From an uncultured Clostridia bacterium (GTDB lineage: Bacteria > Bacillota > Clostridia > CAKSNL01 > HGM11501): a stretch of DNA of 64,000 bases. The translations under genes and the position numbers were made by a program. The notes below the pieces were generated by a model. It was given only the letters and a program-made list of their open reading frames with translations, had not been told where the DNA came from and did no database searches. The stretch spans positions 231,479 to 295,478 of the forward strand of contig CAKSNL010000003.1 in assembly GCA_934476235.1 (NCBI GenBank), written 5' to 3'. Positions 9,066 through 17,561 of the stretch are shown here, one piece after another; positions within the stretch are counted from its first letter, which is position 1; each line of letters begins with the position of its first letter.

Positions 9066-9713
9066 ATGGATAAATTTGCATTGGTATTCGGGACGGACGA
9101 ATTCGGCAAAGGAATTTCCTCGGCGATGGATTCACTCGGAATAAGAACGGTTTTGGTGAACATACATCCCGAAAGTAAGCTTGCTTCGGATGATATCGGC
9201 TTTGAATACTGCTCGGGCTCTTTGTCGGATGGACGGTTTATGGAGTCGCTTGATATTGACAGAGCGCATATATGCATCTGTGCGCTTAAGGATGATTTCA
9301 TGTCGGCACTTGAATGTGTGCGCATTTTAAAGCTTTACGGTGCCGGATATATTGTCACGGAGGCGGATGACGAAATGCAGGAGCATTATTTAAGGCTCGG
9401 CGGTGCAAGCAGAATAGTCCATTCTTTCAGTGATTATGCACTTATCACTGCCGCAAAGCTTTTAGGGAAAGATGAGCTTGAGTTTACATATTTAAATGAC
9501 GTTCAGGCGCTTTTTCAGAGAAAGATTCCGGATTCCTGGGCGGGCAAGACCCCGGCAGAGCTTGATATCAGAAGGAAATACTCGTCAAACGTTCTCGGTG
9601 TAAGGCGAAACGGAAATTTTTTGCCGGTCACGGAAGCTGATTTTGTCTTTGAAAAGGCGGATATCATTTATGCGCTCGGCGATTTAAGAAAGGTATTTGA
9701 CTCGGAAGAATAG
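9066..9713 (+). CDS. TrkA-N/RCK-type potassium transport regulatory protein
   Basis: A 215-residue cytoplasmic protein with an N-terminal Rossmann RCK_N domain (VFGTDEFGKGISSAM, then TVLVNIHPE) and a C-terminal RCK_C/TrkA-C domain from about residue 145. It resembles KtrA/TrkA, which gate potassium transporters in response to nucleotides. The usual GxGxxG is altered to GTDEFG, so nucleotide preference may differ. No TrkH/KtrB membrane subunit is adjacent; it stands alone between a divergent transketolase operon and tRNA-Gly. Confidence 0.82.
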   Translation: MDKFALVFGTDEFGKGISSAMDSLGIRTVLVNIHPESKLASDDIGFEYCSGSLSDGRFMESLDIDRAHICICALKDDFMSALECVRILKLYGAGYIVTEADDEMQEHYLRLGGASRIVHSFSDYALITAAKLLGKDELEFTYLNDVQALFQRKIPDSWAGKTPAELDIRRKYSSNVLGVRRNGNFLPVTEADFVFEKADIIYALGDLRKVFDSEE

Positions 9714-9741
9714 AAAAAATGCCGGAAACTGCAATTATTTA

Positions 9742-9769
9742 TTGACAAATCCGAAAAATGCGGTATAAT
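9742..9769 (+). promoter_or_regulatory. Consensus promoter of tRNA-Gly
   Basis: A perfect TTGACA (9742-9747) and a perfect TATAAT (9764-9769) with a 16-base spacer, ending 11 bases before the tRNA. This is as expected for a strongly expressed stable RNA. Confidence 0.92.
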
Positions 9770-9780
9770 AGATATTGCAT

Positions 9781-9854
<74 letters not shown>

Positions 9855-9856
9855 TG

Positions 9857-9889
9857 CCGGAACAAGCCAAAGCTTGTTCCGGTTTTTTT
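9857..9889 (+). terminator. Terminator of tRNA-Gly
   Basis: An 11-base stem (CCGGAACAAGC with its complement at 9872-9882), a 4-base loop and seven T residues directly after the tRNA 3' end. Confidence 0.93.
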
Positions 9890-9893
9890 GCAC

Positions 9894-9926
9894 AAAAAAC
9901 TGCGTACAAAACAGTACGCAGTTTTT
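9894..9926. terminator. Bidirectional terminator between tRNA-Gly and pnuC
   Basis: AAAAAACTGCGTAC (9894-9907), 6-base loop, GTACGCAGTTTTT (9914-9926). T-runs are present on both strands. It mainly ends the minus-strand pnuC transcript, whose stop is at 9930. Confidence 0.85.
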
Positions 9927-9929
9927 AAT

Positions 9930-10718
9930 TTAAAACAGTGCTTTATCGGCTGCCGCTTCTTTATGTTCCTTAATATACTTGGTCCACTTGATGTAGCCGT
10001 AGGTCGTATTTGTAAGATATCCGACCTTTAATACAAGAAGTACATACTGACCGGAAAGAATGTTTATCACAGACTCCAAAATCGCGCTTATGTACCATGC
10101 AATCCACTGCTCGCGGTATCTTAACAAAATGAACACTCCGTTTGCAATACCGACTGCGGATACGCACGCGTCAAGATAGCACACGATGTTTTCCAAAAGC
10201 TCGTTCCCGCCGAAAAGGTCCGTTTCGATATCAATTGTGGTTAAAAAATACCCTACTCCGACCGTCCATACCACGATACCGACAATAAGTAAAACCTCTG
10301 CCAGACCGCTCAGTTTTCGAACCTTGGTAACATCCTCGTCGGTCTTATCCGGGTGCCTGTTCCAGTTTATAAAACTGATTATGTCTATCGGGATCCAGAA
10401 AAAGAGCGTGGACGCCATTGTAGCAAATCTGTTCGCCGTTACAATGCATATCGCAATCTCGGTTATCTCAACCAAAAGCGAAACGATGAAGTTCCATTTG
10501 CTCTGTTTCGAAATCAAAAGCTCGCAGAGTATGTTAAAAAACGTGTCCGCAAGATAAAGCCCCATGATAATCGCGCCGTTAACGCCGTTGATGTCCTCCT
10601 CCGGGAACAGGAATGCAAATACGAACGCTAATATCAATATACTGAAAAACCATATTTTTTCGTACGTCGTGAAATAATTCCACAGTTCTTTTGCCCGTTT
10701 CACAATTTTATTTTCCAT
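9930..10718 (-). CDS. pnuC: PnuC-family nicotinamide (riboside) transporter
   Basis: A 262-residue integral membrane protein with about seven hydrophobic segments. The family region is clear: an Arg-Glu-Gln-Trp-x-x-Trp stretch (RYREQWIAWYIS) and a C-terminal NTTYGYIKW block that resembles the PnuC substrate-binding NxxxG..W region. PnuC proteins take up nicotinamide riboside or related NAD precursors by facilitated diffusion coupled to phosphorylation. No NAD kinase or NadR gene is close by. Its start overlaps the end of rsmA by 11 bases, so it is the last gene of that operon. Confidence 0.82.
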   Translation of the reverse strand: MENKIVKRAKELWNYFTTYEKIWFFSILILAFVFAFLFPEEDINGVNGAIIMGLYLADTFFNILCELLISKQSKWNFIVSLLVEITEIAICIVTANRFATMASTLFFWIPIDIISFINWNRHPDKTDEDVTKVRKLSGLAEVLLIVGIVVWTVGVGYFLTTIDIETDLFGGNELLENIVCYLDACVSAVGIANGVFILLRYREQWIAWYISAILESVINILSGQYVLLVLKVGYLTNTTYGYIKWTKYIKEHKEAAADKALF

Positions 10719-11580
10719 CGGAATTTTTCTCCTTTATGTCATTTAGTTTAATTGCAAGATTAGAAAATTCCTGCATTGAGAGAGTTTCCCCGCGAACGTT
10801 AGCGTCATAGCCCATATCCTCAAGGATTCCCCTTATCCCCTCTTTCCCGCCGTAAAGCCCCGAGTTTGCAAGCGCGTTCAAAAGCGTTTTTCTCCTTTGA
10901 GCAAATGACGCTTTGACGAGCCTGAAATAATCCTTTTCGGGAGCCTCTATCGGAGGAGAAGGCAAAAGCTTTAATGCAACGACCGCTGAATCCACCTTCG
11001 GAGCGGGAATGAATTTTGCCGCGGGAACAAAGTCCGTTATCCTTGCCTCGGCATAGTAAGACACTGCCAAAGTAAGTGCCCCGTAATCCTTCTTTCCGGG
11101 CTTTGCGACAATTCTTTCGGCAACCTCTTTCTGAACCATTATCACAATGTTTGAAAACGGAAGCTTTTCTTCCAAAAGCTTCATGAGAATCGGCGTTGTG
11201 ACATAGTAAGGAAGGTTTGCGGCAACGCTGACCGTCATGCCCGGAAACTCTTCTGCCAAAAGCTTTTTAAGGTCGGTCTTCATAATATCTCCGTATCGCA
11301 CGGACACATTCGAAAAGCCGGCAAGCGTTTCTTTCAAAACAGGTCTTAAGCTTTCGTCAAGCTCAACGGAAACAACTTTTTTTGCCTCCGTCGCCAGTGC
11401 CGCGGTCAATGTTCCGAATCCGGGACCGATTTCGAGAACCCCGTCGGTGCCCGCCTCTTTTGCAATGTTAAAAAGCACGTCTTTATCCGTCAGAAAATTC
11501 TGCCCGTAGCTTTTTTTAAAAGAGAACCCGAAGCTGTCGCAAAGGTGTTTTATCACCGACGGTGAAGTTAAATCATACAT
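10708..11580 (-). CDS. rsmA: 16S rRNA adenine-N6,N6 dimethyltransferase RsmA/KsgA
   Basis: Dimethylates A1518 and A1519 of 16S rRNA late in 30S assembly. The 290-residue protein has GQNFL at residues 26-30, the SAM motif EIGPGFG at 50-56 and the adenine-binding catalytic motif NLPY at 122-125, followed by FIPAPKVDSAVV, another family signature. It starts 6 bases after the oadA stop and overlaps pnuC downstream, so it is probably cotranscribed with the decarboxylase operon. Confidence 0.97.
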   Translation of the reverse strand: MYDLTSPSVIKHLCDSFGFSFKKSYGQNFLTDKDVLFNIAKEAGTDGVLEIGPGFGTLTAALATEAKKVVSVELDESLRPVLKETLAGFSNVSVRYGDIMKTDLKKLLAEEFPGMTVSVAANLPYYVTTPILMKLLEEKLPFSNIVIMVQKEVAERIVAKPGKKDYGALTLAVSYYAEARITDFVPAAKFIPAPKVDSAVVALKLLPSPPIEAPEKDYFRLVKASFAQRRKTLLNALANSGLYGGKEGIRGILEDMGYDANVRGETLSMQEFSNLAIKLNDIKEKNSDGK

Positions 11581-11585
11581 ATGCC

Positions 11586-12980
11586 TTAAACCGGATAAGT
11601 GTTGTTTTCACTGTCGGCAAGCGACGCGTCTACTTTGTACTTTTTAGCCTGTCTCTGCTGAAAGAACTTGACCGCAACCTGTCCGAACAAAGCGTAGGAC
11701 AAAACGTCCTCCTCCTGCTCCGAATACTGCTTCATTTCTTCCCTGTACTTGTCAAGCTCTGCCGGAATCTTGTCGGCGGGGCGGCAGGTAATGGGCTTTT
11801 CGTCGCCGATGATCTTCTTTCTGATTTCATCGCTTATGGGAGCCGGAGTCTTTCCGTACTCGCCGCGGACAATTCCCTTTGTCTCGTTCGATATCATTTT
11901 ATATCTCTCGCCGCAGATAACGTTAAGCACCGCCTGTGTGCCGACAATCTGGCTTGTGGGAGTTACAAGAGGCGGATAGCCGAGATCCTCGCGAACCTTG
12001 GGCACTTCTTTCAATACATCGTCAAGCTTATTCTCTTTGCCCTGCTGCTTAAGCTGCGAAACAAGGTTTGAAAGCATGCCGCCGGGCACCTGATATCTTA
12101 ATGTGTTTATGTCTACGCCGAGAACCTTTGTGTTCAAAAGTCCTTCTTCAAGATATTTCTCTCTTAATCCCTTGAAATATTCCGAGATTTCGGAAAGCGC
12201 GTCAAGGTTAAGACCGGTGTCGTACTTCGTTCCGGCAAGCGTCGCAACAAGCGGCTCCGTCGGAGGCTGAGATGTGCCCAAAGCAAGCGGAGACAGTGCG
12301 GTATCGACAATGTCGCATCCCGCCTCTATCGCCTTAAGATAGGTCATAGAAGCAACGCCGCTTGTATAGTGAGTGTGGATCTCGATCGGGATCTTCACGC
12401 TCTCTTTTAACGCCTTTACGAGGTCATACGCCGTATAAGGAACCAAAAGACCCGCCATATCCTTTATGCAGATACTGTCAGCCCCCATGTTTTCAAGCTC
12501 TTTCGCCATTTTAACAAAGCTTTCCGTGGTATGGACAGGGCTTATCGTGTAAGATATCGCCGCCTGAACGTGACCACCCTCTTTCTTTGTGGCGTTAATG
12601 GCAGTCTTTAAGTTTCTGGTGTCGTTAAGAGCGTCAAATATTCTTATGATGTCAATACCGTTGGCAATCGACTTCTGAACGAAATATTCAACCACGTCGT
12701 CGCCGTAGTGCTTGTAACCTAATATATTCTGACCTCTGAAAAGCATCTGAAGCTTTGTATTTTTAACCTTATCTCTGATTTTTCTGAGTCTTTCCCACGG
12801 ATCCTCATTTAAGAAGCGAAGGCACGAATCAAACGTTGCTCCGCCCCATGCTTCCAAAGCGTTATATCCGATTTTATCCAGCGCTTCGAGTGCGGGCAGC
12901 ATTTCCTCTGTCGTCATTCTCGTCGCAATCAGTGACTGATGCGCGTCACGGAGGATCGTTTCAGTGATTTTAACACCCAT
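11586..12980 (-). CDS. oadA: Oxaloacetate decarboxylase alpha / pyruvate carboxylase subunit B (5S-like)
   Basis: A 464-residue carboxyltransferase of the DRE-TIM barrel group. It starts with the metal- and substrate-binding block ETILRDAHQS and continues with LEAWGGATFD, FRGQNILGY, HTHYTSG (metal histidines) and CDIVDTALSPLALG. The conserved carboxyltransferase domain follows to about residue 460. There is no biotinyl domain on the chain; the carrier is a separate gene in the same operon. This enzyme moves CO2 between oxaloacetate and biotin; the same fold is the 5S subunit of transcarboxylase. Confidence 0.92.
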   Translation of the reverse strand: MGVKITETILRDAHQSLIATRMTTEEMLPALEALDKIGYNALEAWGGATFDSCLRFLNEDPWERLRKIRDKVKNTKLQMLFRGQNILGYKHYGDDVVEYFVQKSIANGIDIIRIFDALNDTRNLKTAINATKKEGGHVQAAISYTISPVHTTESFVKMAKELENMGADSICIKDMAGLLVPYTAYDLVKALKESVKIPIEIHTHYTSGVASMTYLKAIEAGCDIVDTALSPLALGTSQPPTEPLVATLAGTKYDTGLNLDALSEISEYFKGLREKYLEEGLLNTKVLGVDINTLRYQVPGGMLSNLVSQLKQQGKENKLDDVLKEVPKVREDLGYPPLVTPTSQIVGTQAVLNVICGERYKMISNETKGIVRGEYGKTPAPISDEIRKKIIGDEKPITCRPADKIPAELDKYREEMKQYSEQEEDVLSYALFGQVAVKFFQQRQAKKYKVDASLADSENNTYPV

Positions 12981-13004
12981 AATATATCTCCTATTCTGAA
13001 TTAA

Positions 13005-14207
13005 TTATTTAAACATTGCAAGGAATACTCCTGCCGCGACTGCCGAACCGATAACTCCGGCAACGTTGGGCCCCATCGCATGCATGAGAAGGAAGTTTCC
13101 GGGATTTTCCTCCTGACCGACCTTCTGCGAAACACGCGCAGCCATGGGAACCGCGGAAACGCCGGCAGAGCCGATAAGCGGATTTACCTTGCCGCCCGTC
13201 GCCTTATACATGATCTTTCCGAATAAAAGTCCGCCCGCGGTCGAGATCGAGAATGCAACAAGACCTAAAACAACTATCTTTATCGTATCCAAATTCAAAA
13301 AGTTTTCCGCAGTTGCGGTCGCTCCGACCGTAACGCCTAAAAATATCGTTATGATATTCATAAGCTCGTTCTGAGCGGTCTTTGAAAGTCTGTCAACGAT
13401 TCCGGTTTCCTTGAAGAGGTTACCGAGCATAAGCGTTCCGACAAGCGGAACAGCGTCCGGAACTATAAGTCCGACAACAATGGTAACCAATATCGGGAAA
13501 ATAATCTTTTCTTTTTTAGATACCGGTCTTAACTGCTCCATAACAACGGAACGTTCTTTTTTCGTTGTCATCAGCTTCATAATGGGAGGCTGAATCATGG
13601 GAATAAGCGCCATGTAGGAGTACGCCGCGATGGCAATCGCCGGCAAAAGATGCGGAGCCAGAGTTTTTGTAACATATATCGCCGTCGGTCCGTCAGCTCC
13701 GCCGATGATACCGATAGCCGAGCTTTCTTTAAGAGAAAATCCCAAAAGGTTCGCACCCAAAAATGTTACGAAAACGCCGAGCTGAGCCGCCGCGCCCAAA
13801 AGAATACTTTTAGGGTTCGCGATAAGCGGTCCGAAATCCGTCATCGCTCCGATTCCGAGGAATATAAGAGGAGGATAAATTCCGAGCTTAACGCCGAGAT
13901 ACAAAATATCCAGAAGACCTCCGTCATGCAGAACCTGTCCGTAGTCTATCTCCTGACCGGTAAAAAAGTCCGCATGGAATATTTCCGCACCCGGAAGGTT
14001 TGCGAGAGCCATGCCGAACGCGATCGGCAAAAGAAGCATCGGCTCAAATCCTTTTACGATGGCAAGATACAAAAGCACGCATGCAATTGCGATCATAACT
14101 ATATTGAGCACATTGCCGTTGTCCGCAACGGTGTCAAAAAGCCTCGAAATACCGGTTCCTTCAAGGAATTTTATAATTCCTTTTTCAAAATAACCAAAAA
14201 AACTCAA
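13005..14207 (-). CDS. oadB: Na+-translocating decarboxylase beta subunit
   Basis: A 400-residue polytopic membrane protein that decarboxylates carboxybiotin and exports Na+. Conserved blocks include GAMTDFGPLIANP, GIIGGADGPTAIY (the region with the Asp used for Na+ binding), GNLFKETGIVDRL and a C-terminal MHAMGPNVAGVIGSAVAAG. It is full length for OadB/MmdB. It is 25 bases upstream of oadA and 15 bases downstream of the biotin carrier gene. Confidence 0.95.
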   Translation of the reverse strand: MSFFGYFEKGIIKFLEGTGISRLFDTVADNGNVLNIVMIAIACVLLYLAIVKGFEPMLLLPIAFGMALANLPGAEIFHADFFTGQEIDYGQVLHDGGLLDILYLGVKLGIYPPLIFLGIGAMTDFGPLIANPKSILLGAAAQLGVFVTFLGANLLGFSLKESSAIGIIGGADGPTAIYVTKTLAPHLLPAIAIAAYSYMALIPMIQPPIMKLMTTKKERSVVMEQLRPVSKKEKIIFPILVTIVVGLIVPDAVPLVGTLMLGNLFKETGIVDRLSKTAQNELMNIITIFLGVTVGATATAENFLNLDTIKIVVLGLVAFSISTAGGLLFGKIMYKATGGKVNPLIGSAGVSAVPMAARVSQKVGQEENPGNFLLMHAMGPNVAGVIGSAVAAGVFLAMFK

Positions 14208-14221
14208 CGTTATCCCCTCCG

Positions 14222-14599
14222 TTAATTAAGGGTTACGATTACATCACCCGTATTTACCGACTGACCCTGAGTAACGGCAACGCTTGCAATAACCGCGTCT
14301 TCCGGAGCCATAATTTCATTTTCCATCTTCATTGCCTCAAGAACTGCAACTACCTGTCCCTTTTTAATGGACTCGCCCGCGGTTACCTTTACCGCGTTGA
14401 TCGTTCCGGGCATCGGAGCCTTGATCGACGATGCGCCCGCACTTACGGGAGCCGGAGCCGGTGTGCTTGCCGGTGCGGGAGCAGGCGCACTCGCCGGAGC
14501 CGGAGCAGCCGGTGCCGAATAAGAAGGAGCGGACGAGCCGATCTCTTCCACCTCTACCTCGTAAGCTTTTCCGTTTACCTTTATATTGAACTTTTTCAT
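14222..14599 (-). CDS. Biotin carrier protein of the decarboxylase complex
   Basis: A 125-residue biotinyl protein. The biotin attachment site is EAMKMEN, with the modified lysine at residue 91. A flexible Pro/Ala linker spans about residues 24-53, joining a short N-terminal segment (MKKFNIKVNGKAYEVEVEE) to the biotinyl domain. It shuttles carboxyl groups between the carboxyltransferases and the OadB membrane subunit. The corresponding part of transcarboxylase is the 1.3S subunit. Confidence 0.95.
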   Translation of the reverse strand: MKKFNIKVNGKAYEVEVEEIGSSAPSYSAPAAPAPASAPAPAPASTPAPAPVSAGASSIKAPMPGTINAVKVTAGESIKKGQVVAVLEAMKMENEIMAPEDAVIASVAVTQGQSVNTGDVIVTLN

Positions 14600-14628
14600 T
14601 AAAATCTTCCTTTCTTGTGGCGACCCGT

Positions 14629-14910
14629 TTAAGAGAGTCTTTTATAGGATCTGATCCTGAAATTACTTACCTTTGTATCAAGCGATGATGCGATTGCCGC
14701 CGCCAAAACCGCGACAAGCTCGTCCTCGTCCTCGGTTTTAACGCTTGAAGCAACAGCTTCCTTTACCGGAGCCGGCTCTTCCTTTTTGCCATCTCCGGAC
14801 GGGGCAAAAACCTTCATCAGGCTTAATATCAGCATCAAAATTACAAGTACCGCGAAAACAATCAAAACGCCGAAAACCGTTACGGCAAGAGCTTCTGTTA
14901 TATTCTCCAT
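14629..14910 (-). CDS. OadG-like gamma subunit of the Na+ pump
   Basis: A 93-residue protein with one N-terminal membrane helix (about residues 8-33, VTVFGVLIVFAVLVILMLIL), then an acidic/proline linker and a short basic tail (FRIRSYKRLS). This is the OadG/MmdD layout, where the subunit anchors the soluble carboxyltransferase to the beta subunit. It lies between the MmdA-like and biotin carrier genes, 12 and 29 bases away. Confidence 0.85.
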   Translation of the reverse strand: MENITEALAVTVFGVLIVFAVLVILMLILSLMKVFAPSGDGKKEEPAPVKEAVASSVKTEDEDELVAVLAAAIASSLDTKVSNFRIRSYKRLS

Positions 14911-14922
14911 ATCAGCATCTCC

Positions 14923-16344
14923 TTACAGAGCAAGCCCTGAGTGTTTTTTGATGACATTTTTGTTTTTGGTATAGAGCATTTCAAACGCCGCCGCAAGACG
15001 CGGTCTTGTCGTTTCGGGCTCAATAACGTCATCAATATATCCGGTCGATGCCGCGGCAAGCGCATTTGCTTCACCTTCTATGTAGCTATTCTTTATCGTA
15101 TCCTTGTCCGTTACGCCGTTTTTGCCGTAAAGGAGCACAGCCGCCATGTCGGGAGACATTGTGCCGATCACAGCCTCGGGCCATGCGATAACAAAGTCGG
15201 CGCCGACCGCCTTGGAGCCCATAATGATGCCCGCGCTTGTGCATGAGCTCTTGGTAATAAGCGTTACCTTCGGAACGGTTGCCGAGCTGTAGGCATACGA
15301 AAGCGAGGCTGCGCTCTTTAATATCTTTCCGCGCTCCTCAGCTAAAGATGCTTTAAAGCCCTCCGCTTCGCAGAGAGTGAGGATCGGAATATTAAACGCA
15401 TCCGCAAACTTAATCATTTTTACCGCTTTTTCAAATGCCGATGTGTCAAATTCATTTCCGCCGGCAACGACCGCTATTGTCTCGCCGTTGATCTTAATGA
15501 ATCCGGTCTTTACGGCATCCGCGTATTTTTCACTGACAGGAAGATATGTACCGTTATCCGAAATGGCTTTTATTACATCGTCCAAAGCAGCGTCCTTATT
15601 TTCAAATACATCGGACAGTCTGTTAAGGTCGTCCGTGCACTCTTCTTTGGGAGCGTGCTCTGCAGCGCATCCGGGCAAAAGCGAGATAAGCTCTTTTATC
15701 TTGGCTATCGCCGCATTATCGTCCTCTGCGGTAAAGTCGGCATTTCCGTTTATTTCCGAGTTGACAGTGGGGCTTGATATATCACCCTTGTCCCTTCCGG
15801 TCTCGCTGCATAACGCTTCGCCGTTTAACATAAGGCGGCTCTTTTTCGTCATGATAACAAAATCGGAAAGCGCCGGAATGAGCGCGCAACCTCCCGCGCA
15901 TGTGCCGAATAATGCCGAAACGGTCAAAACCGCACCCGAAAGCTTTGCATACTCGGAATAAAGCATGCCGAGCGAGTTTAACGCCTCCGCCTTGTCATCT
16001 AACTTAACCGTGCATGAATCAAGGAGTGCAACGACCGGAGCTCCTGTCAATTCAGCCGTATGCAGGGTCTTTAATATTTTCTTTACCTGTTCTTTTCCGA
16101 ACGCGCCGTCCGACGAGCCTTCGTTTGCATACACGAAGACCGATCTTGAATCAACGGTTCCGTAGCCTGTGATAACTCCTTCATTTGCGGCGTCTTTGCT
16201 CTTTCCCGAAAACATGTCCGTTTCAATAAAGCTTCCCTCGTCGAAAAGAAGATTTATCCTTTCGCGGGCAGACGATCCGTTTTTCCCGGAGCCTGACTGT
16301 ATGACTGCGTTTCTGCGGTCAATAAGCTCTTTTCTCTTATCCAA
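14923..16344 (-). CDS. Divergent MmdA/12S-like carboxyltransferase
   Basis: A 473-residue crotonase-fold carboxyl transferase of the acyl-CoA carboxylase beta / methylmalonyl-CoA decarboxylase alpha type, somewhat shorter than the usual ~510. N-terminal SSARERINLLFDEGSF and the GTCAGGCALIP block are recognisable, as is ATVPKVTLITK in the second half. Several active-site blocks are changed: the usual GGSLG is DGAFG, the SGGAR(I)QEG loop is SCTVKLDDK, and the C-terminal GGAY oxyanion loop is TSAG. Start is TTG with AGGAGG 7 bases upstream. First gene of the Na+-pump operon; substrate uncertain. Confidence 0.85.
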   Translation of the reverse strand: MDKRKELIDRRNAVIQSGSGKNGSSARERINLLFDEGSFIETDMFSGKSKDAANEGVITGYGTVDSRSVFVYANEGSSDGAFGKEQVKKILKTLHTAELTGAPVVALLDSCTVKLDDKAEALNSLGMLYSEYAKLSGAVLTVSALFGTCAGGCALIPALSDFVIMTKKSRLMLNGEALCSETGRDKGDISSPTVNSEINGNADFTAEDDNAAIAKIKELISLLPGCAAEHAPKEECTDDLNRLSDVFENKDAALDDVIKAISDNGTYLPVSEKYADAVKTGFIKINGETIAVVAGGNEFDTSAFEKAVKMIKFADAFNIPILTLCEAEGFKASLAEERGKILKSAASLSYAYSSATVPKVTLITKSSCTSAGIIMGSKAVGADFVIAWPEAVIGTMSPDMAAVLLYGKNGVTDKDTIKNSYIEGEANALAAASTGYIDDVIEPETTRPRLAAAFEMLYTKNKNVIKKHSGLAL

Positions 16345-16396
16345 ACGTATCCCTCCTGTAGAATAATTAAATCAATTTTAAAATTGCATCCAATTT

Positions 16397-16469
16397 AAAA
16401 AAATTCGGCAAAACCTCCTCTTTTACCTTTCGGACTTTTATACAAAAAGCATTGGAGATTTTGCCGAAT
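16397..16469 (-). terminator. Long-loop hairpin terminator before the decarboxylase operon
   Basis: A 16-base stem with one mismatch (16403-16418 with 16454-16469) around a 35-base loop, followed on the minus strand by a run of T (complement of 16397-16403). It lies just after the stop of the small gene at 16481 and before the MmdA-like gene, so it probably ends the upstream transcript. An alternative role as a leader attenuator is possible because of the large loop. Confidence 0.6.
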
Positions 16470-16480
16470 ATTTGTGCATA

Positions 16481-16831
16481 TTAATCTTGACAGTGCCTTC
16501 CCGAAACAAAGAATCCTTCAAGCGATACCGTCATATCACTTTCAAAGTTCATTCTTTCGCACAGGTCGCGAAGTTCCCCGTTTATACAGCGGGCTTTTTT
16601 TATGCCGTGCCTTTCGGCATAATTCAGCATTGCGAGAAACATTAAAAGCCTTGCGTCCTCGTACGGCGCGCTGACGTTTTTTATAACTACGGTGTCATTT
16701 TCGTTTTCGCAGACCGCGGTGCCCTTAAACACGCCCTCCTCGTTAAGAGCAAAAAGCATTTCATTCTCCCCTATTTCCGGGCAGATGCTTTGTGCAATCT
16801 CGCGGTTATCAATGTAATGTATCTTAAACAT
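16481..16831 (-). CDS. Small GNAT-like protein, function unknown
   Basis: A 116-residue protein. The C-terminal half (YEDARLLMFLAMLNYAERHG, then RDLCERMNFESD) looks like the end of a GNAT acetyltransferase, where a helix follows the acetyl-CoA loop and a last strand follows LGF. The N-terminal part has the beta-strand pattern of that fold, but the classic Q/RxxGxG/A pyrophosphate loop is not evident, so catalysis is doubtful. It lies 2 bases downstream of rluB, so it is cotranscribed with it. I do not recognise a specific family. Confidence 0.55.
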   Translation of the reverse strand: MFKIHYIDNREIAQSICPEIGENEMLFALNEEGVFKGTAVCENENDTVVIKNVSAPYEDARLLMFLAMLNYAERHGIKKARCINGELRDLCERMNFESDMTVSLEGFFVSGRHCQD

Positions 16832-16833
16832 AA

Positions 16834-17556
16834 TTATCCCCCGTTTTTATACGCCTTGATGAGCGCCGTTTCGGCTTTCGTAAATTCCCTGTAGGTGCCG
16901 GGTGTGATATTGCCGATCGTGAATTTCCCGACTGCGGTGCGCTTAAGCGCCGTCACGAAGCAGCCGACAGAGGCAAACATCTTTTTGACCTGCCTGTTTC
17001 TGCCCTCGTGAATCACGATTCTTACATCCGTGAAATTTTCTCCGGAGCTTAAGATTTTCACCTTTGCCGGGGCGGTTTTTCTTTTATCTATCACAACTCC
17101 CGAGCGCAGCTTTTCAGCCTTTTCTTCGTCAAATTCGCCCTTTATACGCGCGAGGTATACTTTTTCAATGCTCTTTTTGGGATGTGCCACGGCGTTCGCA
17201 AAATCCCCGTCGTTGGTCATTAAAAGCAGTCCTTCGGTGTCATAGTCAAGTCTGCCGACCGGGTAAATCCTCTCCGGAATATCCGAAACCAGCTCCATAA
17301 CGGTTTTTCTGTCGAAGTTATCCTTTGCGGTTGTGATATACCCCTTCGGTTTATTCAATATGATATAGCGCTTTTTTGTTTCGATTTTTACATTTTTTCC
17401 GTTAAGGGTCACGCGGTCTTTTTCCTCGTCAACGCTTGTTCCCATTTCGGTAATAATTATTCCGTTAACGCCGACTCTGCCCTCTTTTATAAGCTCCTCC
17501 GCTCCTCTGCGCGACGCAACGCCGCTTAAAGCCAAGAACTTCTGTAATCTCATCAT
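16834..17556 (-). CDS. rluB: Ribosomal large subunit pseudouridine synthase RluB/RsuA family
   Basis: A 240-residue enzyme with an N-terminal S4 RNA-binding domain (RLQKFLALSGVASRRGAEEL, residues ~3-60) and the RsuA-family catalytic domain with GRLDYDTEGLLL, the catalytic aspartate being in GRLDYDTEG. The C-terminal EGRNRQVKKMF is the second conserved block. Two ATGs are in tandem; I took the first, which has GAGG 8 bases upstream. It lies between dacF and a small GNAT-like gene. Confidence 0.92.
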   Translation of the reverse strand: MMRLQKFLALSGVASRRGAEELIKEGRVGVNGIIITEMGTSVDEEKDRVTLNGKNVKIETKKRYIILNKPKGYITTAKDNFDRKTVMELVSDIPERIYPVGRLDYDTEGLLLMTNDGDFANAVAHPKKSIEKVYLARIKGEFDEEKAEKLRSGVVIDKRKTAPAKVKILSSGENFTDVRIVIHEGRNRQVKKMFASVGCFVTALKRTAVGKFTIGNITPGTYREFTKAETALIKAYKNGG

Positions 17557-17561
17557 AAGGT

